Shown: positions 43,667-52,747 of the stretch, piece after piece
Layout: every line of letters begins with the position of its first letter
Position numbering within the stretch: position 1 is the stretch's first letter
Assembly: GCA_022822865.1 (NCBI GenBank)
Contig: JAJDYJ010000019.1
Span: 1 to 64,000 of the forward strand
Direction of reading: 5' to 3'
DNA: 64,000 nucleotides
Source: Pseudomonadales bacterium
Lineage (GTDB): Bacteria > Pseudomonadota > Gammaproteobacteria > Pseudomonadales > Pseudohongiellaceae
The notes under the pieces: model-generated
Told to the model about the DNA's origin: nothing
Databases searched by the model: none
The model's input: only the letters and a program-made list of their open reading frames with translations
Made by a program: the position numbers and the translations under genes

Positions 43667-45388
43667 TCAGATTCTCTCGTAGCCTTCATAGCGCACCCAA
43701 TCGAAGTCGGCGTATTCGTCCGATGCGTTGCCGTTGCCGGAACTGTAGACGCCCAGGTAAGCGCCGGTGTAGCCGCGGCTTATCAGCCTCGCGGCGTCGG
43801 TTTCGGCGAATACGGTGAAGCTGTCGCCCTGGTCGAGGGAATACTCGTAGCGGTACTGGTGGTCACGCGATACGACCCGCAGCACGATTTCGCCGGAGTA
43901 ATCGCCAAGCGCCCGCCGTTCGATCGTGACCGGCGCCCGGTCTCTTTCCGCCAGCGTCAGTTGCAAGATGTTTTCCCCGCCGCTTCTCGCCACCGTGAAG
44001 TTCAGAAAGTTATTGTCTTTCTGAAACAGGCTGACTCCGGCCTCGACGTTTTCCTGTTCCGGTTCGAACTCCATCCTGACGCTGTACCGGAAATCGCTTT
44101 CCTGCTGCCGCACTCCCATCAGCGCGGCGCGCCCGCGCTCGGTGATCACGTTTTCATGGGCGTAAAGCCGCAGATATCCCTCCCGGCTGTCCAGGGAATA
44201 GATGCCGGGCAGCGGCACTCTCCTGAAATTCCATTGCAGACCCAGGCTTTCGCTGTCGAAATCGTCGATGAAGGTATCGTTCCGGTATTGCGGAGCGTCT
44301 TCGAAAGGCAGCGGCGTGGATCTTTCGACTCTGCCCGTGGCCGGCGCAACGACAGGCCATTCGTATCTGGGGTCCTTCCACTCGAACGGCTCCCGTTCCC
44401 ATTCGACCGGCACCAGATGCGATTCGCGCCCCATATTGGAATCGCCCTGCTCGTCGTTGCGCTTGCCGAGCGCCACCATGTACCAGCGCCCGTCCGCCAA
44501 TTCCACCATGTCCGCGTGGCCGGTGCTATGCACCCAGTTGCTGTAGGACAGATTGCGCGAGGTGAGAATCGGGTTCCTGTCGTTGGATATGTAGGGGCCG
44601 GTGATTTCGTCGCTGACCGCAATCATCACCGCGTGGTTGTAACTCGTGCCGCCCTCTGCAATGAGCAGGTAATACCTGCCGTCGCGCTTGTAGATATGCG
44701 GACCTTCCGCCCAGGTGCCGTCGCAGGCGCCGCGCCAGAGGAAGTGCCGGTCGCCGGTGAGCCGCCAGTTTTCGAGATCGAGTTCCTGCAGCCAGATCTC
44801 GCCCTGGCCGGGAAATTCCGGATCCGCGGGGCCGTGATTGCCGACGTACCAGGCTTTCCCGTCGTCGTCGAAGAAGATATCGGGATCGATGCCCGGGGCG
44901 CCTTCGATCACGTGGGGCTCGGACCACGGCCCGGCCACGTCTTCCGCGGTAACGATGAAGTTGACCATTTCCGTCGGCCGACCGCCGCCGGGGTTGTAGA
45001 CATTGGTGGTGATGATATAGAACAGGCCGTCGTGCCAGCGTATGGACGGCGCGTGTATGCCGCCGTCGGACTGGACATCCACGAGATTGACCGCGTCGCG
45101 ATAGAGTTCGGGATCGTGGATGCCGTATCCGGCCAGCGTCCAGTTGACCAGGTCCTTGCTGTGATGGATGGGCAGGCCGGGAAAATACTCGAACGTGGAG
45201 TTGACGATATAGAAGTCGTCGCCGACCCGGACGATGGAAGGGTCGGGATAGCCGCCGCGCAATATCGGATTCCTGAAGGCGTCCGATTGCGCGGATGCTT
45301 CCAGCGCGAAAATCGCGATACAGAGGAATCCGGCCAGAAAGCGCAGTTTTCGCGCGCCGGACTTCGCACAAGCTGAAATTCGAATCAT
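43667..45388 (-). CDS. GH43 family glycoside hydrolase (xylosidase/arabinofuranosidase type), secreted
   Basis: FRNPILRGGYPDPSIVRVGDDFYIVNSTFEYFPGLPIHHSKDLVNW; GHADMVELADGRWYMVALG; C-terminal beta-sandwich domain. Confidence 0.92.
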   Translation of the reverse strand: MIRISACAKSGARKLRFLAGFLCIAIFALEASAQSDAFRNPILRGGYPDPSIVRVGDDFYIVNSTFEYFPGLPIHHSKDLVNWTLAGYGIHDPELYRDAVNLVDVQSDGGIHAPSIRWHDGLFYIITTNVYNPGGGRPTEMVNFIVTAEDVAGPWSEPHVIEGAPGIDPDIFFDDDGKAWYVGNHGPADPEFPGQGEIWLQELDLENWRLTGDRHFLWRGACDGTWAEGPHIYKRDGRYYLLIAEGGTSYNHAVMIAVSDEITGPYISNDRNPILTSRNLSYSNWVHSTGHADMVELADGRWYMVALGKRNDEQGDSNMGRESHLVPVEWEREPFEWKDPRYEWPVVAPATGRVERSTPLPFEDAPQYRNDTFIDDFDSESLGLQWNFRRVPLPGIYSLDSREGYLRLYAHENVITERGRAALMGVRQQESDFRYSVRMEFEPEQENVEAGVSLFQKDNNFLNFTVARSGGENILQLTLAERDRAPVTIERRALGDYSGEIVLRVVSRDHQYRYEYSLDQGDSFTVFAETDAARLISRGYTGAYLGVYSSGNGNASDEYADFDWVRYEGYERI

Positions 45389-45432
45389 TGTTCTCCTCCC
45401 GCCCCCGACTTTCTTGCCGGGCTCACGATCGA

Positions 45433-46950
45433 TCAGGGCGACGGCGCGGCGCAATGCTGGTTGATGAATTCCTCATGCGTCGGGAATTGCCGCACCGCGC
45501 CCTGAATAATGGTTTTCAGGTTGTTCAGATAATCCCGCAACTGTTGCGATGATATGCCGTCCACTATCGAATGGTAACTCCGCGGCGCCATATTCTGGCC
45601 GAGCATCACCTGCAGCCATGCCGACTCCGTGAACAGTTCTCCCAATTCGCGATACACCGCGCCGCCGGCCTCGAACAACTCCATCCGATGCTTGAGCCCT
45701 TCCGGCGGGGTCGAATTCCGGCAATCGCGCCAGAAGGGCAGATCGTCTTTCCCGTTCAATATGTAATGCAGCACCAGGAAGTCGCGGATGCGGTCGAAAT
45801 CCCACAGGCTGCGGCGGTTGAACTCGTCGATGTTCGCCTGTTCGAAGCGACGGTCCGGAAACAGCCGCATGAGCCAGCTTACGCCGGTTTGAATGAGATG
45901 GATACTGGTCGACTCAAGCGGTTCCATGAAACCGCCGGCCAGTCCCAGGGCGACGCAGTTCCGGCTCCAGAACTGCTTGCGCCTGCCGGTGGTGAATTTC
46001 AGCAGCCGGGGTTCGTCCAGCGCGGCGCCGTCGAGATTGTCGAGCAGGGCGGAAACCGCTTCGTCGTCGCTCATGTAGCGGCTGCAATAGACATGGCCGT
46101 TGCCGATGCGATGCTGCAGGGGAATCCGCCATTGCCAGCCGGCTTCTCGGGCGGTCGCACAGGTATAGGAACCGAGAGGGTCCACCCGCTCGCTCGGCAC
46201 GGCAACCGCCCGGTCGCATGGCAGCCAGTGCGACCAGTCTTCGTAGTCCACGCCGAGCGCCTGTCCGATCAGCAGTCCGCGGAAACCGGTGCAATCGACG
46301 AAAAACTCGCCGGCCACGCGCTGGCCGTCTTCCAGCGCCAGCGCTTCGATGAATCCGCTGTCCGCGTTCCGCTCCACATGCGCGATCTTGCCTTCGATGC
46401 GGGTCACGCCCAGCCGTTCGCTGAATTCCCTGAGATAGAGCGCGTACAGCGCCGCGTCGAAATGGTAGGCATGGATGATGCCTTGCAGCGGACTTCCGGG
46501 CAGCTTGTCGACCTGACTGAAACGATTCGCCAGGGCGGCGGTCTCGTTGACCGAATAGTCCCAGAACCTGCCGGCGTGGCCTTCGCGGACGGCTCGCAGC
46601 CAATACTGGTGAAAATTGCCCTGGCCCAGATTGCGCCCGATCTCGCCGAAAGCGTGCATGTAACAATCGCCGGCGCGGCCCCAGTCGCGGAACTGAATGC
46701 CCAGCTTGAAGGTGCCCTGGGTTCGGCGCAGGAAATCGTTTTCGTCCAGGCCGAGCACCCGATTGAATTCCCGGATGGGAGGAATCGTGGCCTCGCCCAC
46801 CCCCACCGTGCCGATCTGCTCGGATTCCACCAGGCGGATGCGGACCGTGGGCCCCATGGTCTTTGCGAGCAGCGCCGCCGCCATCCAGCCGGCCGTGCCG
46901 CCTCCGGCGATGACGACTTGCTGAACTGGCGCGTGCTCCGGAGTTTTCAC
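45433..46950 (-). CDS. Flavin-dependent tryptophan halogenase family protein
   Basis: VVIAGGGTAGWMAAALLAK (FAD GxGxxG), GWQWRIPL (WxWxIP), TFKLGIQF Lys, FMEPLESTSIHL Glu region. Confidence 0.92.
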   Translation of the reverse strand: MKTPEHAPVQQVVIAGGGTAGWMAAALLAKTMGPTVRIRLVESEQIGTVGVGEATIPPIREFNRVLGLDENDFLRRTQGTFKLGIQFRDWGRAGDCYMHAFGEIGRNLGQGNFHQYWLRAVREGHAGRFWDYSVNETAALANRFSQVDKLPGSPLQGIIHAYHFDAALYALYLREFSERLGVTRIEGKIAHVERNADSGFIEALALEDGQRVAGEFFVDCTGFRGLLIGQALGVDYEDWSHWLPCDRAVAVPSERVDPLGSYTCATAREAGWQWRIPLQHRIGNGHVYCSRYMSDDEAVSALLDNLDGAALDEPRLLKFTTGRRKQFWSRNCVALGLAGGFMEPLESTSIHLIQTGVSWLMRLFPDRRFEQANIDEFNRRSLWDFDRIRDFLVLHYILNGKDDLPFWRDCRNSTPPEGLKHRMELFEAGGAVYRELGELFTESAWLQVMLGQNMAPRSYHSIVDGISSQQLRDYLNNLKTIIQGAVRQFPTHEEFINQHCAAPSP

Positions 46951-47804
46951 GAAGAGTCGGCGGCCTGTCCCGGAGGCGCCGCGCCGCCCCAGCGTTCCGG
47001 GGTATCCGTTGCGTGATCGTAGACGTTGCGCCCTTCCTTGAGGAACGGCACGGCCAGATTGAAGCGCTCGCCCGACTGCGAGTGGCGGACAGGGGCGGGA
47101 GCGTATTGCGGCAGGTAGACGCGCCGCATGCGGTCCGTGCTGTTGGCGCCGCTGCTGTGAAGATTGTAGCTCGAGAACGCGACCACGCTGCCCGCGGGCG
47201 CCTCGATGGCGATACCCGGATCGTCGCCGGCGTAGCCGACGAGATCGTTGGTTTCCGGATCCCGGTCATGGTCGATGATCCTGTTCGCCGTTCCGCCCCG
47301 GGAATGCGGCATCAGGTACACGGTGCCGTTGGCTTCGTCGACGGCGTCTAGGGTGCACCAGCACGTGACGTATGGCCTGTGCGTGGTGCCGGAATCCATG
47401 AACTTCACGTAACCCGAATCCTGGTGCCAGGAAAAGTCCATGCCCTGTTCACTGCCCTTGACGACCCACTGTTCGTTGAACAGGTAAGCTTCGTCTCCAA
47501 GCGTGGCGCGGCAGACCTCGGCCATGAGGTCGCCGAAGATGAATTGCCACGTCCGTGAGCTGTAGCGATAGAGGTTGTTGACGAAATATCGCTTGCCGCG
47601 AAAGGACAGCGCGCCGTCCGCGACGAGACCGGCATCGAAGCGCGCATCCATGTAGCCGAGGAAGTAGGAACATTCCTCGCGCAGCATCTGCAGCATATCG
47701 CCGGCTATGACGCCTTCGAGAACCATGTAGCCCTCTTCGGCGTAGAGTCGGCGGTTTGCCGCGGAAACCTGTCCCGGGTCCGTTCCCGCATCCAGCTTCG
47801 ACAT
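46947..47804 (-). CDS. Phytanoyl-CoA dioxygenase (PhyH) family protein
   Basis: MDFSWHQDSGYVKF (HxD), distal YNLHSSGANSTDRMRRVYLPQY (H/R). 4-bp overlap with the halogenase gene. Confidence 0.88.
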   Translation of the reverse strand: MSKLDAGTDPGQVSAANRRLYAEEGYMVLEGVIAGDMLQMLREECSYFLGYMDARFDAGLVADGALSFRGKRYFVNNLYRYSSRTWQFIFGDLMAEVCRATLGDEAYLFNEQWVVKGSEQGMDFSWHQDSGYVKFMDSGTTHRPYVTCWCTLDAVDEANGTVYLMPHSRGGTANRIIDHDRDPETNDLVGYAGDDPGIAIEAPAGSVVAFSSYNLHSSGANSTDRMRRVYLPQYAPAPVRHSQSGERFNLAVPFLKEGRNVYDHATDTPERWGGAAPPGQAADSS

Positions 47805-47880
47805 GACTTGCGTCTTCGCGATCGGCCAATGGTTTTCCCCGTTTACCTGAAGCCCGGACGTTCGTCAACGCCGCGGCTTT

Positions 47881-47899
47881 TGCAATCGAATTCAATTGC
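47881..47899. promoter_or_regulatory. Candidate operator in the divergent PhyH/PhyH promoter region
   Basis: tGCAATCGAATTCAATTGC; imperfect palindrome similar to the motif at 59617-59632. Confidence 0.55.
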
Positions 47900-47964
47900 G
47901 GCAATTCTCGTTTTGAAGTAACGAACATTATGTACAATCTTTCATTTTCCGGGAGAGCAACACG

Positions 47965-48897
47965 ATGCGCGACGACCACGCGGCGCTTCCCCGGCCTGCC
48001 GGTCAGGCCGATTTCTATGCGGAGCAAGGTTACCTGATCGTCGAGGACCTCCTGAACGGCGCCGAACTTGCCGAACTGGAAGCCGATCTCGTCAAGCTTG
48101 CCCGGGGAGGGTACGACGCACCCGGCATCAAACCCGTTTCCGCCGGCGTCGGCGACGCCGAAAGCGTTACTGAAAGCGTTACTGAAACCCTGGAGCGCAT
48201 CCTCTGCATTCATATGCCCCATTTCGTTTCGCCGGTCGTTCGGCGCTTCACGGCCCATCCCGGCATCACGGAGGTGCTCGGACGAATCGTCGGCGCCCAC
48301 TTGCGGCCCGGCCACTGGAACGGCGGCGTCAAGTGCATGCAGTCGATGTTCTTCGCCAAGCCGCCCGGCAAGCCGGGCCAGGCCTGGCACCAGGACGAGT
48401 GCTTCATTCCCACCCGGGACCGCAGCCTTTGCGCCGCCTGGATCGCCATCGACGACGCGACTCTCGACAACGGCTGCCTGCGGGTGATTCCCGGCAGCCA
48501 TCTTGCCGGCACGCTGTACCCGTTCCGAGAGCACAGCCAAACCGATGAGTTCGATCCCGCCCCGGAAAGCCACGGGTTCGACGACGACAACGAAATCGCC
48601 GTCGAATTGCGCGCCGGATCGGTATTGTTCTTCAACGGCTACCTGCTGCATCGCAGCAGGAAGAATACCAGCGGCCGCTATCGGCGCGCGCTCGTGAACC
48701 ACTACATGAGCACGCAAAGCCAGTTGCACTGGCGCCTCGACGAGGAACTCGCCGATGGCAGCAGGCACGGTTCGGACAATCGCAGCGTCCACGTCGTCTG
48801 CGGCGAGGATCCCCATGCCCGGCTCGGCTACAAGACGCCGGCTAATCCGGTCTACCTGCGCGAATACGAGGAACATGGTGACGCCCCATCGTCCTGA
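47965..48897 (+). CDS. Phytanoyl-CoA dioxygenase (PhyH) family protein
   Basis: EQGYLIVEDLLNGAELAEL, GQAWHQDECFIPTRD (HxD), FFNGYLLHRSRKNTSGRYRRALVNHY (H/R). Confidence 0.9.
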   Translation: MRDDHAALPRPAGQADFYAEQGYLIVEDLLNGAELAELEADLVKLARGGYDAPGIKPVSAGVGDAESVTESVTETLERILCIHMPHFVSPVVRRFTAHPGITEVLGRIVGAHLRPGHWNGGVKCMQSMFFAKPPGKPGQAWHQDECFIPTRDRSLCAAWIAIDDATLDNGCLRVIPGSHLAGTLYPFREHSQTDEFDPAPESHGFDDDNEIAVELRAGSVLFFNGYLLHRSRKNTSGRYRRALVNHYMSTQSQLHWRLDEELADGSRHGSDNRSVHVVCGEDPHARLGYKTPANPVYLREYEEHGDAPSS

Positions 48898-50377
48898 TGC
48901 CGGCTTGACCGCCTGGATATGCGCGGCGCTGTTGCTGTGCGCCGCCGGAGCCGGCGTCCCGCATGCAAAGGCACAGCAGGTCTCGGTGGACGACGCGGCG
49001 CAGGCGTACCGGCAGATTCGCATCGAGGTCGATTACGCGCCGGCGGAGACGATAGCGGGCTTCGAAATCTGGTATGCGGGCCAGGCTTTCGAAAGCACGG
49101 GCGAGGCCGAGTTGCATTCCACGATCCGCGTGGCCGACACGTCCGCCCTTGCGCGCGGACCGGAGGACGTCCTCTTCGACCGCTGCTGGAGCGACGGCTT
49201 GCCGATTCACCGGGACGCGGCGGGCAGCCCCGTTGCGGACCCGGACGCCTCGAACTGGTCCTGCGCGCTGAGCGGCATGACGCCCGGCGCCGAACAATGG
49301 ATCGCCGTGGTGCCCGTCGGCGCCGACGGCGCGCCGCTCGTGGATACGGAAAGCCTGCAACCCGTGGTTGGCCGCACGGAAGTTCCCGACGAGCGGACGC
49401 CTCCGCCGGATACGCGGCCCGTCCTGTACGCGCTCAGCCTGGTCGTGCTGTCGACCGTCGCCCTGCTGTTGTTCCTGCGCCGGCAGGACGCGCGCCAGGG
49501 CCGCTCGAAGTCCCGGCTGGCCCACGTCTACGTCGCGCCGGCCCTGATTGCGCTGGCCACGCTGACCTTCTACCCGATCCTCTATGGCATATGGCTGGCG
49601 TTCACCAACGCCGATCAGAGCCGGCTCGGCGACGAGGCCTGGATCGGACTGGCGAACTTCGCGACGGTCTTCGCCGGTCCGGGAGTCTGGCGCGTGACCT
49701 TGTTCACTTTCGTCTGGGCCGTCAGCAATGTGCTTGCCCATGTCGCCCTCGGCCTCGCGCTGGCCGTTGCGCTCGATCGCCGCGGACTGCGGGGCAGGAT
49801 GGTGTATCGCACGATCCTGCTGTTGCCGTGGGCGATTCCCGGATACATCTCGGTACTCGCCTGGAACGGGATGCTGCAACCGGACGGTCTCGTCAACGGA
49901 CTGCTCGGCACCGCCATCGATTTCTTCGATGGGGCGGGTTCGGCCCGCACCGTCGTGATCCTCGTGAACATCTGGCTGGGCGCGCCATTCATGATGATGG
50001 TCTTCAGCGGCGCGTTGCAGGCCCTGCCCTCGAGCATGTACGAAGTGGCGGAGATCGACGGCGTCAGCCGCTGGAACCAGTTTCGCCACCTGACCCTGCC
50101 GAACCTGAAGGGCACCCTGGTGCCGGTAAGCCTGCTGGGCTTCATCTGGACCTTCAACTCGTTCAATACGATCTATCTGTTGACCCGGGGCAATCCCTAC
50201 AGCGGTTTCGGCGAGCCGGGCGCGACCGACACGCTGATAACCCATGTGTTCGCCGTCGCGTTCGAGTACGGACAATACGGGGTCGCCGCCGCGTGGTCGG
50301 TGCTGATTTTCCTGGTGCTGATCGGATTTTCCTGGGCGTATCTGAAACGTACCCGCGCCATGGAGGCGGTGGCGTGA
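48875..50377 (+). CDS. Sugar ABC transporter permease, MalF-type, with N-terminal extracytoplasmic domain
   Basis: LIALATLTFYPILYGIWLAFTN; EAA-like loop YEVAEIDGVSRWNQFRHLTLPNLK. ATG 48875, overlaps the PhyH gene by 23 bp. Confidence 0.88.
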   Translation: MVTPHRPDAGLTAWICAALLLCAAGAGVPHAKAQQVSVDDAAQAYRQIRIEVDYAPAETIAGFEIWYAGQAFESTGEAELHSTIRVADTSALARGPEDVLFDRCWSDGLPIHRDAAGSPVADPDASNWSCALSGMTPGAEQWIAVVPVGADGAPLVDTESLQPVVGRTEVPDERTPPPDTRPVLYALSLVVLSTVALLLFLRRQDARQGRSKSRLAHVYVAPALIALATLTFYPILYGIWLAFTNADQSRLGDEAWIGLANFATVFAGPGVWRVTLFTFVWAVSNVLAHVALGLALAVALDRRGLRGRMVYRTILLLPWAIPGYISVLAWNGMLQPDGLVNGLLGTAIDFFDGAGSARTVVILVNIWLGAPFMMMVFSGALQALPSSMYEVAEIDGVSRWNQFRHLTLPNLKGTLVPVSLLGFIWTFNSFNTIYLLTRGNPYSGFGEPGATDTLITHVFAVAFEYGQYGVAAAWSVLIFLVLIGFSWAYLKRTRAMEAVA

Positions 50378-51657
50378 ACGGGAACACGCACAATTCCACG
50401 GACGGCGGCCAGGGCTCCGCAACGCTCGCCGAGCGATGGTACGTTCCGGTCGAGATTCGCGCCTTGCGCGTGTGGCTCCCGTTCGCGGCGCTGGTCAACC
50501 TGCTCATCCTCGCGGGCGAAGCGCTACGCGGCAATGGCGCAGAGCAGTTGGGCGTTCTTGGCGCGATCGTGCTGTTGCTGATTCTGCGCGCTTCGCTACC
50601 GGACGGCCGGCAGCGGTGGCGGCGCTACGCAGGCCAGGGTCTCGCCGCCGCCATTCTCGTGCTCGGCCTGCTTTCCCTGCTGCGGCGGGACGCCACCTTC
50701 TACGATCTGTGGGCGACTTCCTGGCTCTTTGCCCCCTCGGCCCTGGCGCTTTACTGGATGTCCGCGGGGCTCAGCGGATCCTGGTGCGCAGGCGCGCAGG
50801 ACGCCGGCGCGGCGGAACTGGGACTGGCCCGAAACCGCACCCTTGCGCCCAGGTTCGAGGCATTCGCCCTGCATACCTTCCTGATACACGCGGTGGCGCT
50901 GGTCGTGGCGCCGGTGATCTGGATCGTCGATGTTTCCATTTCGCCGGGAAACATCCTCGGCGGCGCCATCTTCGACGCGTTCACGCTCGAACATTTTCGC
51001 GCCGTGCTGGGCGGCGAAGCCTTCTGGCTGTGGACCCGCAACTCGCTTGTCGTGGCGCTTGGCACGACCCTGGTCGGCCTGTTGCTCGCGATCCCCGCGG
51101 GATACGCGTTCAGCCGTTACCAGTTCGCCGGCCGCAAGGGGGCGATGTTCGTCTTCATGCTCATCCAGATGTTTCCGGGCATCATCATCCTGGTGCCGTA
51201 CTTCATGGTCATGAAGACTCTCGGCCTGCTCAATACGAGCCTCGGCCTGATCGTCGCCTATTCGGTAACGGCCCTGCCGCTCTGCGTATGGATGCTCAAG
51301 GGCTTTTTCGACGCCGTGCCGCGCGCGCTGGAAGAGGCCGCGCTGCTCGACGGATGCAACCGGGTCGAAGTGTTTTTCTTCGTGGTGCTGCCGCTGTCGC
51401 TGCCGGCGGTCGCCATTACGGCGCTGTTCTCGTTTCTTACGGCATGGAACGAGTTCCTGCTGGCGCTGGTGTTCAACACCTCCAATGACGCCTATACGCT
51501 GCCGGTGGGACTGGCGTCGATGATTCCGGCCACCGGCCAGCTCTGGGGCGACTTCGCCGCGGCCAGCATCGTCGTGAGCATCCCCGTGGTCATACTGTTC
51601 GTGCTGTTCCAGCAATCGCTGATCCAGGGGATGAGTTCCGGAGCGGTCAAAGGATAG
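50374..51657 (+). CDS. Sugar ABC transporter permease, MalG-type
   Basis: GTG start; NSLVVALGTTLVGLLLAIPAGYAFSRYQFAGRK; EEAALLDGCNRVEVFFFVVLPLSLPAVAITALFSFLTAWNEFLLA. Confidence 0.9.
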   Translation: MNGNTHNSTDGGQGSATLAERWYVPVEIRALRVWLPFAALVNLLILAGEALRGNGAEQLGVLGAIVLLLILRASLPDGRQRWRRYAGQGLAAAILVLGLLSLLRRDATFYDLWATSWLFAPSALALYWMSAGLSGSWCAGAQDAGAAELGLARNRTLAPRFEAFALHTFLIHAVALVVAPVIWIVDVSISPGNILGGAIFDAFTLEHFRAVLGGEAFWLWTRNSLVVALGTTLVGLLLAIPAGYAFSRYQFAGRKGAMFVFMLIQMFPGIIILVPYFMVMKTLGLLNTSLGLIVAYSVTALPLCVWMLKGFFDAVPRALEEAALLDGCNRVEVFFFVVLPLSLPAVAITALFSFLTAWNEFLLALVFNTSNDAYTLPVGLASMIPATGQLWGDFAAASIVVSIPVVILFVLFQQSLIQGMSSGAVKG

Positions 51658-51661
51658 GTCT

Positions 51662-52747
51662 ATGTCCGACGTTGAGTTCATTGGTACGACCAAGGTCTAC
51701 GACGACGGCGCCGTGGCGCTCGACGCGCTGGATCTCACGGTTCGCGAGGGCGAGTTCCTGGTGCTGCTCGGTCCGTCCGGCTGCGGCAAGTCGACCGCGC
51801 TACGGCTGCTCGCGGGTCTCGAAGACATCACGCGCGGGGAAATCCGGATCGGCGGGTCACGAGTCAACGACCTGCCCCCCGGCGCCCGGGGGCTCGGCAT
51901 GGTGTTCCAGTCCTACGCCCTCTACCCTCATATGACCGTGCGCGCGAACCTCGCTTTCGGACTGCGCCGCGGCCGGGGCGACGCGCGGGTCGACGCCGAA
52001 GAAATTTCCGCCAGGGTCGAGGAAGCCGCCGAATTGCTCGACTTGCACAAGTGGCTCGAAAAGAAACCGCGGGAACTCTCCGGCGGCCAGCAGCAGCGGG
52101 TCGCCATCGGCCGGGCGCTGGTGCGCCGCCCGAAGGTCCTGCTCATGGACGAGCCGCTGTCCAACCTCGACGCGAAGCTGCGCAACCGCATGCGCTTCGA
52201 ACTGCGCCGCCTGCACGAAGCCCACGGCACGACCACGCTCTACGTCACCCACGACCAGGTCGAGGCGATGACCCTGGCCGACCGCGTCGCGATCCTCTCC
52301 GAAGGCAGGCTGCAGCAAAGTTCGAAGCCGCTCGAAGCCTATCACCGGCCGGCGAATTCCTTTGTCGCTTCCTTCCTCGGTACGCCGGCCATGAACCTCA
52401 TCGAGGGCGCCGCTGAGGGAGGAGTCTTCACGGCCGGCGAACTCAGCTTCGCGCTGCCCGAGCACCTGGCCGGCCGGGACGGCCCCGGCATCTTCGGTAT
52501 TCGTCCGGAGGATGTGCGCATTCTGGACAACGGGGACGGCAGCGGGAGTCCCGGCGACGTGCCTTGCCGCGTCGGCGGCGTGGAACACCTCGGCAGCGAC
52601 ACGGTGTACCACCTCGAAGCCGGCGGTAACTGGATCCGGGCGCTGCGCCGCCGGACCGCCGACCAGGCGCAGGGAACCGCCGGCGGGCAAGACCGCGAAG
52701 TCCGGGTGAGTCTGGCCGTTCCCGCGGCGCTCATTTTCGAGGAATGA
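51662..52747 (+). CDS. Sugar ABC transporter ATP-binding protein, MalK/UgpC type
   Basis: GPSGCGKSTALRLLAGLE, ELSGGQQQRVAIGRALVRRPKVLLMDEPLSNLDAKLR; C-terminal TOBE-like region. Confidence 0.93.
   Translation: MSDVEFIGTTKVYDDGAVALDALDLTVREGEFLVLLGPSGCGKSTALRLLAGLEDITRGEIRIGGSRVNDLPPGARGLGMVFQSYALYPHMTVRANLAFGLRRGRGDARVDAEEISARVEEAAELLDLHKWLEKKPRELSGGQQQRVAIGRALVRRPKVLLMDEPLSNLDAKLRNRMRFELRRLHEAHGTTTLYVTHDQVEAMTLADRVAILSEGRLQQSSKPLEAYHRPANSFVASFLGTPAMNLIEGAAEGGVFTAGELSFALPEHLAGRDGPGIFGIRPEDVRILDNGDGSGSPGDVPCRVGGVEHLGSDTVYHLEAGGNWIRALRRRTADQAQGTAGGQDREVRVSLAVPAALIFEE

Noticed and set aside
48919-50373. N-terminal part of ORF 48919..51657
   Set aside because: Out-of-frame shadow of malF; the real MalG-type start is GTG 50374.
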